Translations under genes and position numbers: made by a program | In this document: one piece after another, positions 49,001 through 61,100 of the stretch | Position numbering within the stretch: the stretch's first letter is position 1 | Layout: the number at the start of each line of letters is the position of its first letter | Source: Pelargonium tetragonum | Taxonomy: Eukaryota > Streptophyta > Magnoliopsida > Geraniales > Geraniaceae | Length of the DNA: 64,000 bases | NCBI GenBank assembly: GCA_036897445.1 | Contig: JAYMTL010000024.1 | Coordinates: 62,001-126,000, forward strand | Direction: 5' to 3' | The notes under the pieces: generated by a model | What the model was told of the DNA's origin: nothing | The model's input: the letters and a program-made list of their open reading frames with translations, nothing else | The model's database searches: none

Positions 49001-52000
49001 TTAGGAAGTTTCCTTGTAGCTTGGTAAGTATGACTCTCTATAAAGGAAATAAAACGGTATGGGAATCGCCTAGACTTTTCTTCAATCAAAGACTTCCGGT
49101 TTGACAAGTGTCCGTGTACTTTTTGTTGTAGACTCTACTCTTCTACCTCTTGAAAGTTTTTGCTTTTTATTCTGAGACTCTTTATGCCGTAAGTATGTTA
49201 CTTTTAGTCCCCCAATCTACAAGGGTTTCGTGTTGCCAGCAGCTGTGCCCCAAGTCCAAGGTTTCGTTAATAAATAAAAGTATCTGGGCCGAACCTTTTA
49301 ATAAAGAAAAAGGATTGCCCTAGGAGAGATGTAGAGATAAGGTACCCCAGAAAAAGAATATACTTAAAAGCCTCTTTATTTAGATTTAGGATTTAGGAGC
49401 CTCTAACTCTCTAAAAGCTAAGAAAAGAAGCTCAGGTATTTTATGAGGAATCCAGATCCGCTTTTGGATTTGGGAGAAGCTGGGCTTATAGGAAAAGTTC
49501 TTGCTTGCGTGAGTATAGTTTCCCCCTTTTTTTTTTACTGTATAAGCGTTCCGTAAAGAAAAATAGAAAATGCTCAGTTGACCTAGGGTTTGGGTTAAGT
49601 GTCTAAATATTTATTGTCGTAGCCTTTTTGAGTATAGCCCTCGGAACGGAATTACAAGTATGGGGGTCTCCGCTTTCTGCTATAACCATTAAGTCCCCAA
49701 GCCAAGGGTCCGCTTTTTAACAAAAAAAGGAAGGACTCCTCTAAAAAAGTTCCTAAAAAGGATACGCTATTCACTATACGCCGCCTTAAAGGAAACAAGG
49801 ACCTTATTAATTAAAATACTGGAAATTTTTGTTATACTTTTCAATTAGACAAGAAAACTTCTATTTAGGGCCCTTTCAAGAATATCTATGCTTTATTAAA
49901 CCTTCCTTGAGCTCCAAATTATATACTTCCGAAAAATTCTAAAAGAGGAGCCTCCTATTATCTCGCGTACTTCTAGAAGTCTAAGTACACCGTTTTTGAA
50001 AGGTTTATGCTTGGAACAGTAATCGAGGGAAGGGCCACTTAACTTAAAATAAATTTAACTTTAGTTTTTCACCTTATTAAATTATTAAATTAACTAAGCT
50101 CGGTTTCTTTATACTGTGTCGACTGGTAATTGCAAAAAGGCATGTGAGGTCTGTCTTTTATGTCACAATATTATAAAGTATTTAGAGGCCCGCCCTGGGG
50201 GTCCCCTTCGCTAGAGGAAGAAAGCCCTATTATTGCTGCAAAGCAGGACCTTATAGACACCGAAAATCCAATTTATAAAAAAAAGATTTTTGGCGTTTAT
50301 ACTGGTGTTAAAACCTCACAGTAAGGAAGCGCTCTCTAATTAATATAAATATAGAGGTAACTCCAAAAAATGGGAGATTTGTCGACAAATTCTTGTGTGT
50401 CAAGTATATTCCCTTTCACTTAGATACTAAAAAGGACTCCCGTTTGGTAACTAGGTTGTCTCTTTAGGAATGCTTTTTCAATCATAATACATAAATGGTT
50501 AACTCGGATTCTCTTATTTTCTATTCTTTGTTACTTTAAAGGAGAGGCGTGCCTTTATAACTACGGTAAAATAAATATAAGTATTCTTGCGTTGTTTCAA
50601 GGAAGACTTTGGCTCTAAATTAGATTAACATAGTTGGAGGTTCGACCAATTACTTTCTGGGTTTCAGAAGAGGTTCCTTCTACTTCTCTAATTAATACCC
50701 TAATTCTTCCCTATACCCGCGTAATAGATACACAAGAGCTTGACTTTTTTTCTTTTTCTATATACACCATTTCCAATCTCTTGTTCTGACTTTTCATTTA
50801 GGTAAAATCTGCAGTATGGGGGTAGATTAACAAAGCATTCCCTTAAATCTATTTTTATTGAAAAACCCTATGGAATAAGTAAAAGCAGTAATCTGAGATT
50901 TTCTTTCGCAGGAAACAAACTATCTAATACTTACAAATCGGCGTGCTAGATCGCAAAAAGTGCAATAGTACGGGCTAAGTATATTACAAGCAAGAAAGGG
51001 TTTTCTTACAAATCCACAAGAGTATACTTCAAAATTGAATCATCTTTATATTGAACCTGAGGAGTATACAGCTTTAAGTTTTAATGCAGGTTTTTTCGCG
51101 ACTATTATTCAGAATCCCTATAGAATTTGCCCTACCGGGCCTAACTTTCTAAATGAAATTTCCAGGATTTCAGAGTCTAAACCAAGCAATTTTTTAAGTG
51201 CAGCCTTCCTCAGAGAGTCGTTACTATTGCCTAAACTTTATCTCTATCTTATGCACAAAAAGATTAAAACCGAGAACTTCTTGAATAACCAAAATTCTGT
51301 CTGGCAAAGCCTTGCCTTTTCGACTCTACTCCTCTATCCTTAACAGCCTAAATTCTCTCTTTTATAAGCTAACTAGGGGTAAAGGGCAAGTTTTATACCA
51401 TATTGAAAATGAGTATTTATACTATTCTCACAAAGGAGAGGTCTTCTAGTACGAAATTTTTATGCCCTTAGTGATCAGTTCTAATACGTAACATCTTTGC
51501 AATCGGGGGTAAATCTAGGAGGCTCTAAGAAGTAAAAAAAGGCTCCGGGTAACCCAAAATAGGCATAACTTTAATATTAAAGGAAAGCGGAAATCTAAGG
51601 CACTTATACTAATTCGAGAGATTTTTCGGCTAGTAAGGGGTGTAAAAAATGACTTGTACTTCTTAATATGTACTAGCTTTTAGATAAAATCTCAAGCAAG
51701 GGCTATTGCTATTTTAGCGGCGCCGCTTTGGGGTCCTAGTATTAATTACTTTATTCAGGAGTGTAGATATTTACATCATGGAAAAACCTAACAAGGATTG
51801 CGCGGTAGTGACATCACAAAATGTATTCTCTTTTAACTAAATCTGGGCTGTAGCTTTAGTGTTAGAATAACTGGATTGAATAGAATTGAGTGGATATCTA
51901 AAGATAAAGGGAGATTTACGTGTATGCGTGTAATAGCTAGCTGCTTACAAAAGGCGGGTAGGGGTTCTTGATCCGGTTCTATTGGAAACAAAATACGAAC

Positions 52001-52323
52001 TTTACCTCCATTCTTTTACAAATACCACTATAGGACCTCCATACTGGGTCTTGTATATCATATGTTTTACAACTCTTTTTAGTTTGAAAAGTGTAGGTTA
52101 TCCTGGGTGATACGTATTAATCCTTTCTAATAAGTCTAATGCAGACTCTCAATCTTAACTCCTTAAAAAGCAAGAGTCAGACTTTCCCATTATAACACTT
52201 CCTTATAAGCCCCACAGTTCTACTTGAGGGGTGTTATTCAAAGAGTGTAGTTTTCAAGTCAATTCAGCTTCAATAGGGCTTTTGGGACTATAATATAGAC
52301 AGTGCATTATAGTTTGTTACCCG
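49001..52323. other. Region without recognisable genes
   Basis: The longest frame is 102 codons (51035-51343), a number expected by chance, with no recognisable motif. A short rRNA-like word at about 49231 (GCCAGCAGCTG) has no rRNA context. Nothing else is supported. Confidence 0.5.
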
Positions 52324-52397
52324 CACACTCTGTAAGAATTGAACCCACGGCATCGGGTTTTGGAGACCCACGTTCTACCGAACTGAACTAAAAGTGC
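52324..52397 (-). tRNA. tRNA-Trp (CCA), bacterial/organellar type
   Basis: A complete 74-nt cloverleaf can be read on the minus strand: acceptor GCACTTT with AGAGTGT (seven pairs, two G-T), D-stem GTTC/GAAC around AGTTCGGTA, anticodon stem TGGGT/ACCCG with the seven-base loop CTCCAAA (anticodon CCA, U33 present), variable loop ATGCC, T-stem GTGGG/CTTAC (two G-T wobbles) around TTCAATT, and discriminator G. CCA is not encoded. A G discriminator and the CTCCAAA loop are typical of bacterial and plastid tRNA-Trp; eukaryotic nuclear tRNA-Trp normally has A73. From memory it differs from angiosperm plastid trnW at about seven positions, one pair compensatory (unverified). No T-run follows within about 60 bases, arguing against Pol III use. 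It charges tryptophan for UGG. No neighbouring gene is present, so it may be a functional organelle gene or a transferred plastid piece. Confidence 0.85.
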
Positions 52398-54677
52398 TTA
52401 CTATACTGATTCGCACCCTAACTCCCATGGAATCCGCTTGCTTTATGCTTTATATTAACTTTATAGAAATTATATAAAATCTAAAACGTGGACCCTTTCT
52501 TTATACAAGTAACAAGTCTTTAGCATCCTATCTATATAATATAAATAGAAATTGCATTAACCAGTTGTAGCTCCTACTCTAAATGAAAGCACAAAAATAT
52601 TGGCTAGATATCCTACTCCGGTTCCGGTTTTAGAATCTCTTAGGCATGCCAAAGCCAAAAACTTATGCTTTAATTAAGTAAATTCTATTTTGATAAGAGG
52701 CAATCCCTTAGTTTGCTATTTAGTTCTGGGTTAAGCTCTAGTAGCTAAAAAGTATAAGTTTATGTTCTTGACTAATTTCTATTTGAAAGCTCTTTGTTCA
52801 TAAGGAAGTGTCGCTTAGTTCTTTAATTATTAGTCTTCTAGATCTCAGACTTTTTATACTTTTCTTCCTATTTACCCTGTTGTAGACCCCGAAGGTTCCT
52901 ACTTAAGTTCGCCACGCTTCCAATCTTTTTATTACTCAAATCCGCAAGGATACTTAGTCGCTAAAACAAGGCTTTCTTTGGATCTACAGGGTATAACAAA
53001 TACAACGTAAGTCAAAACAAAAGATAATAATTTGTAAAAAGCAGTACAGGTACTATAAATGCAAAAAACCAGAATACTTATCAACTGTGAAACTTATAAA
53101 ACTGCCAGGTTTAAGCGAATATAAAGGGCGGGATATTCTTTTATACGCACATTTTAGAATTATTATAGTATTTTAGAAGCTTTAAAGTATGAATTTTTAA
53201 CTGTATATTTTTTTGTTGACAAAACGGGAAACTCCTAAAAAATTTTCGATGTAATTCCTTGGTTAATGCTTATTTACTTGTTCAAGAGGATAACTAAAAG
53301 AAACTCTATATGAGGAGCTCTACAAGAGGAAACACGACTTAAAAACTCTAGGGAAACCTCCCAGTCTGAGTAACAATAGCGATCCAAATAAGAAGGTACT
53401 AACCCATAGAATTGAATAAATTAACTACAATTATAAGAAGCCAAGCCACTTTACACATTTATAAGTCTTCTGCTTTTTAATAACGTAACAAGCCCTAGGC
53501 ATTCTCTTGAGTTGGAACTCTAATAGATATTGTTTTTGATTCTACCTTATACTTGTTCAGGACCTAAGACCAGAAGGAAAATAGGTTAAGATAACTTCAG
53601 CAACATAATTCAGAAAAAAAGGAACTCTACATTTCAAGCTACCCGTAACTTAGTACCAGATCCGAACCCCTTAACTTGTCTATTCTAAATTCTTCGAACT
53701 TTTATCTTTTCTAGAATCCAGTAAAGGGTCCTTGCAAACCAACTGCTATAAGTTTTCTCAAAGATTTAAAAAGTCTTTCTATATTCTATATAAAGCGGGT
53801 CTCTACAAAGAAAAGTCCGGGTAGGACAGAGCATATATCGAGTATAACTCTTAGAAAGGGGGCACCTCCTCTCTAGGAAACAGACGGAATGGATTTATAA
53901 AAAAGCATTGGGTACTTCAATTATTACATAAAAGAAAGGTGAGTTTCCAGTTACTGCTTACTGCTAAGTCTAACAACTGCAACAAGTTTAGAAGAGAAAA
54001 TTCTAAAAAAGAAAAAGATTTACTATTCCTCTCCTCAACAAGAGAGTACTTCTACGCTAAAAGCCTTTCGTTCTCGGTGGCAAGGTTTTTGGTTATGCTA
54101 AAAAAGCAATCTAGCTAGACAATAAAAGGTACTACCTAAGGCACTGCTTGAAGAAAAATATCTCGATCTTAGGTTTCAAACTAAGGGAAACCCTGCTTAT
54201 GCCTATAAATTTTTGTTTCGAATTAGAAAGTGATTAAATCCTTATTTTTAGGGTTGACTCGTAGCCTTAAAGGAAGTCCAGTAAAAGTACAGTTGTTAAA
54301 GAATCCTCGAGAACCTTTTTGGTAAAGGAAATTGAAGATTTATTATGGTGCTGTGCCTAACACCCAACAAAGTAAAGCCTAGTTAGAGTATGATTTTTTT
54401 ACAAGAACTCTACTACAACACAATACAATTCCTCAAGGATTAAAGACATATAAAAGAACTTCTATAGAAGTAGCTAAATTAGGAACGCTTACTTACTTCA
54501 ATACGAGTAATTTCTTATAAGCAAGAGGAAAAATGAGGATATATAAGCAGGGGTTCAAAAGCGAGGGGGATCTCGTAATTTTTAATTATCGGGACGTAAT
54601 TTATTTAATTCAGGTTAGAAAAGAACCTTAACTAGGGAAGGCCAAAAGCATTGACTGTAGGTTTTAACTCTTTTTTT

Positions 54678-54711
54678 AATAAGACTATAGTTAAAATAAG
54701 ACTATAGTTAA
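54678..54711. repeat. Exact 17-bp tandem duplication
   Basis: The unit AATAAGACTATAGTTAA occurs twice head to tail (54678-54694 and 54695-54711), identical. It is the same kind of small duplication as at 31788 and 57498. Confidence 0.9.
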
Positions 54712-57497
54712 GTAGAATACATTTCACATTTCCAGTTCTGATTACCGTAACTCTTCGACTTCTTCTAGGTTATTTTCACAAGACTTTAGTTGGTAATTGC
54801 GAAAGAGTTGGATTTTTGTTTTATAAATAACAGGATTCCTTCTTTTATTTATATGGGTGTAGAGATCCGGCATCTCATAGAAGGAGTACTCTTTTCTAAA
54901 CCACTAGCTTACCTCTTTACTAAAAAACTTAATGACTTTAAAGTGGGGAAATATACAGGGAGACTCTTAACGTTATCGACCGCGTGCCATATAAGAGGGG
55001 TAATAACTATCAGAAGCATGCAAAGACTAAGATGCAGTTTTCTTGACTAGAAAATATGTTTCAATCAAGATCTCAGCTCCTTCATTTTTATAAAAATCGC
55101 CTAGAGAAAGAAATTTACTGATATAAAACAACTTCTCAGCCTATGCCTATCCAAGCACCCTTATAAAGGGCCTATCTCACCTTGGTATTTTTAAAAGGAG
55201 GTAAACTCCGGGTACAATGTAAAGAGTTACCCATTAAATGAGAATGAAAACCCAAAATGAATATTCAATCTAGGTGCTATTCACTTTATCTTTCTATAAA
55301 AAGAGCTTTTTCGGAACTCTAAACACAAAACCTTTTCCAAAGTAAACCTCTTCTAATAGGCTAGGCAACTGCCAGACAAATTCCAGGGGGGCCGTTGAAT
55401 TGGATTTATAATTATCAGATACATTATTCTTAGGTGCTTCGGGATAATTCAAATAGGGAACACACTCGAAAAGAGCTTAAATGTTGTATTATAAGGGGAT
55501 ATCACAAAAATTTCTTTTAGTGGTTCCCGGATTTGTGGGAAAAAGAGATAGAGCAGAGCCCCTTAAGTGCTTTTAAGGTTTTTTATAGAGAGTGTTTAAT
55601 TTAAGTATTTTTGAGACTGCGAACTGTGCCCTTATAGTGTCAATGCTCGAAAGTGCTATAAGAGGAGAATAGGGACTTAGTAAATAAGAAAAACTGGTGT
55701 TGTATATACCCGTGCAGGAGTGTAAGGTGAATCCACGAGGCCCTTTCTAAAAAAACTTCTTATCCTTTTTTGGATACAGTCATTCTGGGTAAACCATAGC
55801 TAGTTTTTACTTTTATTAATTATTAAGAGAGTTTACTGACATTTACTAAATAGAAATTACTGAGATAGTAGGAGCTCTTTTTTCCTAGGCTTGACTTCTA
55901 GGTAGAATTTGCGTTATCCACGAACCCCTTGGATTACACCTTTGCTGTAAAAGACCTGCAGGGCTTAAAAAGACAATTTGAAGAGTCTTCTTTCTAAAAT
56001 TATTGCTCGTGCGGAAACCCCTGTCAATTACTTTCTATTTCGGCCTCTTAAAACTGCGCTACGTAACAAGAGTTTACTTCGGCCAGATAACTTTCTAATT
56101 GTAATAAAAAAGAGTAGACAGAAGCTTTTCCTTAACTTATTAAACAACCTAGCTTGTGTACTAAAACATAAGGGGTAGCTTTTCCCTTTTTTACTCCTTG
56201 GACAGGGATTTCCTTAAGCATTTTTTAAGCTAGACTTTTATGAGTTACTTTTATAAATAAGGACTAAATCTATAAAATGAGAGTTAAATAGACGACCTGT
56301 ATAACCAGTAATTTTGTTTTAAGTGATACAAAGATCTCCTTTTGATCTTAGGCAGTCGTTTCTATCTCGGCGGGGTGAGGATAAAAGGGGTTTTTCTCAA
56401 GCACGGGAGTGGATACTAAGTACTTGTCTCAGAAGAGCTGGTCTAGTAATAAGTAAGAACGTGATATTATATATAATGGGGATCCAACTATAAGCTAAAA
56501 GAAATTCTAGAGCAACTTTATTCAAGTTTTTTATTGACAAGGCAATCAAAGTTTATGACAGAGGGGCTCTATTCCCCTAGCCCTGTCAAGATTAAAAGTA
56601 GTGAGGTAAGGGAGTGCCTTTTATACGGGTTTTGACTTAAGGGTGCTGAGAGCTTTAAAGACCAAAAGCAGATATTAAGAATTCTCGGGCGTAAAGAGCG
56701 CTACAAAGAAAAATTTGTAATTATTTGTATTTGGTTTGCCTTGACAATAAGACTACAAGGGATCTATGGGTGTGTAGGATTAAATAGAGCCAAAAAAGGG
56801 CAACTCTTTTGAAACCTTAAACGCTAAACTGCGGAACTTTCGGTAAGCAAAATTACCAAAAATTTTCTTTATTTAAATAAACCTTTTTTAAGTAACCAAA
56901 ATAGGCTAGCCTTAGGCTGACAGCTTATTTTATGCTATTTTGTTATTTTTTTAATATAAAAATTCCCATTACACTCTTTTTTGTGAGATATGGGGCCCCT
57001 TACTGGGGTTTATATAAGAGAAAAACGAATCCTATTGTAGGAACTGAGTAGTCTTTAAAGAGCCCGTATCCTATAAGAGTTACACTTAATTTACTATCCT
57101 AAACAAGGTAAAGCGGAAAGAACAAAGCTCTGTTTTAGAGAATTAATACACTAGGTCGTTAGCTAATAATTTATATAAGAAGCGCTTGCGCACGAAAACA
57201 AAGAAAAAATTAGGCTATATCACTTGAAATTTGAACTCATATTTTTTAACGCATTTACCAAAGTAAGGAGGCTTATCTAACTCCTCTAATAGCTATAAAG
57301 CTAAACTACTTTCCTATCTCGCTCGCCTTGAACCACATATCCCAGTAAATAAACTTAAAATAACTTTGACCTAATAAGGTTGCTAATTTGCGTTATATGC
57401 ATTGAAAAAAGCTCCCTTATAAATTTCCTAGTAAAGTAAAATGGAGCAGGTGTTAACACCTTAATCTTTGCTTTTATATTTAATTGACTCCTTCCTT

Positions 57498-57523
57498 TTT
57501 GTAATACGACTTTGTAATACGAC
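57498..57523. repeat. Exact 13-bp tandem duplication
   Basis: The unit TTTGTAATACGAC occurs twice (57498-57510 and 57511-57523), identical. GTAATACGAC also resembles other TACGAC words nearby (for example at about 57632), but no larger unit is visible. Confidence 0.85.
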
Positions 57524-58177
57524 TAAACTCATAAGAAAAAGAAATCCCTAAGGTGATATGCTATTTAAGTTTTTATAAGAAACCTATCCTTTATGGATTT
57601 CTAGAGCGTGGAATATTTTCTATACTCGGGCAATACGACTAACTATGGTAAGGCGTTAGAGGGCAGAGCTCCTTTTTTAAATTTAAACAAGATACCGCCG
57701 CTGTAAGGATGCAATTTATTTGCGTTTGTTATAAACCCTCCCTGCCCTCAAATACCCGACTCTGAGAAGTTTAAGGGAGGAACCTTGTAAAACTTGTATA
57801 ATAAGTAGTACTAACCAATACTGGGACTTAGACTCCCCTGAATTAGGGGTTTTTCTAAACAACATGTATTATAGAGGAAACTCTATTAAACAACTCTTTC
57901 GATAAAAAGGAACTCATGCATATAGTCATTTAACACTACTTCGAGCCATTTTCGTTACCCTACAAAGTATGCTTGCACAGCAAAGGGGTTAGTTTGTCTT
58001 ATACGTCAGTTTAAGCGATTTAGAAGATTCCGTAAAAAAAGATATTCGAAATAAAAACTATCTGGAACCTACTTAACACAGAATTAGAGTCTTTGGACAT
58101 CTTACTTTCCCTAGGGATTCATTTACTAGTTTCTTTTATAAATCAGGAGTACTCCTAAAAAGGGCAGCTACTTAATT

Positions 58178-58193
58178 TAATTACATTACCTCC
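58178..58193 (+). repeat. Exact copy of the CATTACCTCC repeat word
   Basis: TAATTACATTACCTCC is exact and preceded by TTAATT, as at 6158 (CTATTAAT). It is followed by TGTCAAAGGAAAGG, which does not clearly match other copies. It lies about 52 kb from the cluster at 5.6-8.5 kb, so the family spans the whole window. Confidence 0.6.
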
Positions 58194-61100
58194 TGTCAAA
58201 GGAAAGGTGTCCCAGTTTGTAAATACAAGGATTTCCTTTATCAATTCAAAACTAGCTAAAATTACGTAGAGTATCCAATAGCCCCTGTTACTGCAATATT
58301 GTTAATTTCAGATTGATTCTTTTCCGCGGGTTGTTATCAGTATTCTATGTACTCCAGTCTCGAGGGGCTTAAAATAGTTCGCAAAGGCTGACCTATCCAC
58401 CACGAAGTTTTTATTTTACGTATTTTTTCAGAGGGATCCACACAGGATTCGGATTAACCAAACTAAGTTTTATAATTTTATTATCAAGATTGACTATTAA
58501 CTTTAAAAAGATAAGCTATCAAGTATCTATATAAAGTCTTCTTTATTTTCACAAGGGGTCCCTCGTTAATTACTCTATAAATAAAGCAAAATACTTTAGG
58601 TTACAACCTTAAAGCTTAAAGGGACCTAGCAAGCTAAAGGTCTTATCAAGGGTTAGAATTTTCTTTTTTTACTAAGCAGAGTATACTATAGCCGCTCTAA
58701 GGTTTTTTTGGATAAGCTCAAGTACTCAGGGAATTTCTATTATAAAAGTTGTAGTTATTACAATTCCTTGCAAAAGAGCTCCTTCCTTTTAGGCTTAGCT
58801 CGAAAAAAGGAAATACCTGAATGAAGAATTGGAAGTACTTTTTTTTACATAAAGGAAGGCCGACTCTAATTAGAACTCTCTGTATTCTTTACCGATCCGT
58901 TAAACTAAAAAATATTAAAGGGATTCTAACCAATAAGCAAAAGCCCTCTTATAACGAAGAGCCTACAAACCCACTTATATGCAGAAATATACCTCGAAAT
59001 GCTATTTAACCCCAAACTACCCAGAGAATAAAAGTAAGTAGTACCAAAATTTTGAAAAACCCTAAGTATAAAAGTCCCTGTTATAGAAGCATAGGATTTT
59101 TTCAAAGAGAACTTTGCTTTATTTTATACCGGAATACTGCCCTAATTATAGTCCTTTCCAAAAAAGGAAAACCCATTTACCTAGCAACTTGTAATATATC
59201 GTACTTTACAGCGTCTCCGTTTAAGTGCTAAGCGCAGGAATCCCTTAAAATGGCGGAGCAATTACAATTACTAAAAAAAGCTTTTGAAAGAACTTAGAAA
59301 GTACTCTAGGATTTACTTTCTTACATAAGAATCCGGACCGTGTAACACTAAAGGAAACCCACTAAGGGAATACCTTACACTTTTACGGCGCATATATAAG
59401 GGATCTCTTCACAGAAAAGCCGATTGCTTGATGCAATCTTTTCTAATAGAACATCTCTTTTTACCCGCTATTACGAAAAAAAGAAACTAAATTGTACTAG
59501 TATCCAACTCCTAGATAAATGAAGCTTTTCGACTAGGATAATATGATAGAAAAGACACTCTAAATAAAGATAAGAAAAAGTATGAGCAAGTGCCTAATTC
59601 AAAAAGCTTAGGCAGAAGGTAGTTAAGTGAAGCACCTAATAAAGAGTACAAACTCCAAAAAAGTGACTGGATAATCCTTAAGGGAACCCTACAAAATGAC
59701 TTTAACCAGATAATCGATAATCAATTTCCTATCAATTACTGGGGCAGTAAGCTCTTTTATCTTTGTATTAGTTACTTAGTAATAACTACTAAAAAATCCT
59801 AGGGAAATAGAAGATCCTTATCTATATCAATAAACAGGTAAACTCCCTATATCTATACAAGGGTAACTCTTTATGTTTCATATGGCTGCACGGGCAGAAG
59901 GGGCCCCCTCTTAAACAAAAACTAAAATTTAATTTAAAAAGTATTGGAAAAGACATAAAAATGATAAGGGTTTTTAATTATACTATACGCGGGCGTTTTG
60001 AACCTACGAAATGACTAACACTTGAACTCTCGTTTGCCTTATACCTTAAAGTAATCAGGAGCCTGCTATTCTCTAAACTGAACCTACTCGATACTTATAT
60101 TTAGAATCACTAACTAGAAAGCACTAAAACTATTAAAAATAAACAAAGGATCTTCGCATGAATATCTTTTCTTTTTTTTAAGGACTTCAACAAGCAAGCG
60201 TAAGGGAACCCGGAATTTTATAGATACAAAAGCAATAGATACCAGAGAAATGGGATTTGAACCTGTGTACAATATCTCCCTTTACTCACGATGTGACGTT
60301 TCGTCTCCTCAAGGGCACCTAATTCATTCTATTTAAGCGATTCTTATTCCGGATAAAAAAGGGGTATAGAACTAAAGTGTAGTAAGTCATTCTCGGGCCA
60401 TTTTTATCCTTTTGAGGTCTATAAAAAGGAAAAGCCTAGCTGTATAGAGGTGTGAATTGCTAAAGCTTAAGTGTGTACTTTTTTACTAAGTTTCAAGTTT
60501 TCGACTCCAGATATTAAACGCTACTAGGAAAGTTTCTCATTTTTATAAGAATACAAGCCAATATCTTCAAGAATGTATTATACTAGAATACGTTAGGCTA
60601 TTTGCTTAGTACCCTTTCCCCAAGTCATCTATTAGAAGTGCTAAAAAGGGAGTCCCTTATAAATTCTTCCTGCTAAGGTTTTTATATTAAACTAGATAAT
60701 AGGCGCCTGCAGTGGGGCGTAGGGTTTTTCGAGTGAGCGTTATAACACAAGGGAGGGTCTTCTTTAGTCTCCTATCCTCTATCTTTCCTCTATATTTAGA
60801 CAGACATTGGTGTGGACTCTCCTTAGAGCTTCTGTTACTCGAAAAAGGTCAAGGGTGTGTTAGAGTAGGGTTTTCTTGATGTCAGTTTTTAGAGAAAGAG
60901 TGTCCTAGAATTTCTTTATGAGTCGATGTCTGCTAGGCAAACCCTTGTGTCAGAATACCCTCTAAAGGGAGATGGGTGCTTGATAGCGAATCCTTTTATG
61001 TAAAATTATGTAAAACGAGAGGGGCCCTTGAAGAAAGGGGGGTTCCTGAGGGATACTACTCAAGGCTGAAATTTATAACTACTGTATTCTATAGTCAAGA

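Larger units (their letters stand above)
52398..58177. other. Region without recognisable genes
   Basis: No plastid or mitochondrial neighbour of trnW (for example trnP or petG) is recognisable beside the tRNA on either side. Open frames (86 codons at 54790-55050, 66 at 55978-56178) are of chance length. A high TpA/ApT ratio was counted at 57841-58140. Confidence 0.5.

Noticed and set aside
49225-49260. GCCAGCAGCTG, like the 530 loop of small-subunit rRNA
   Set aside because: The following bases do not continue the conserved loop and no other rRNA core word lies nearby.
51035-51343. 102-codon frame as a gene
   Set aside because: Chance-length and unrecognised, with no start signal.
60235-60330. 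Minus-strand GGTTCAAATCCC word resembling the 3' half of an organellar tRNA-Ser
   Set aside because: T-stem has two mismatches, the anticodon hairpin would have a three-base loop, and no 5' acceptor strand is present.
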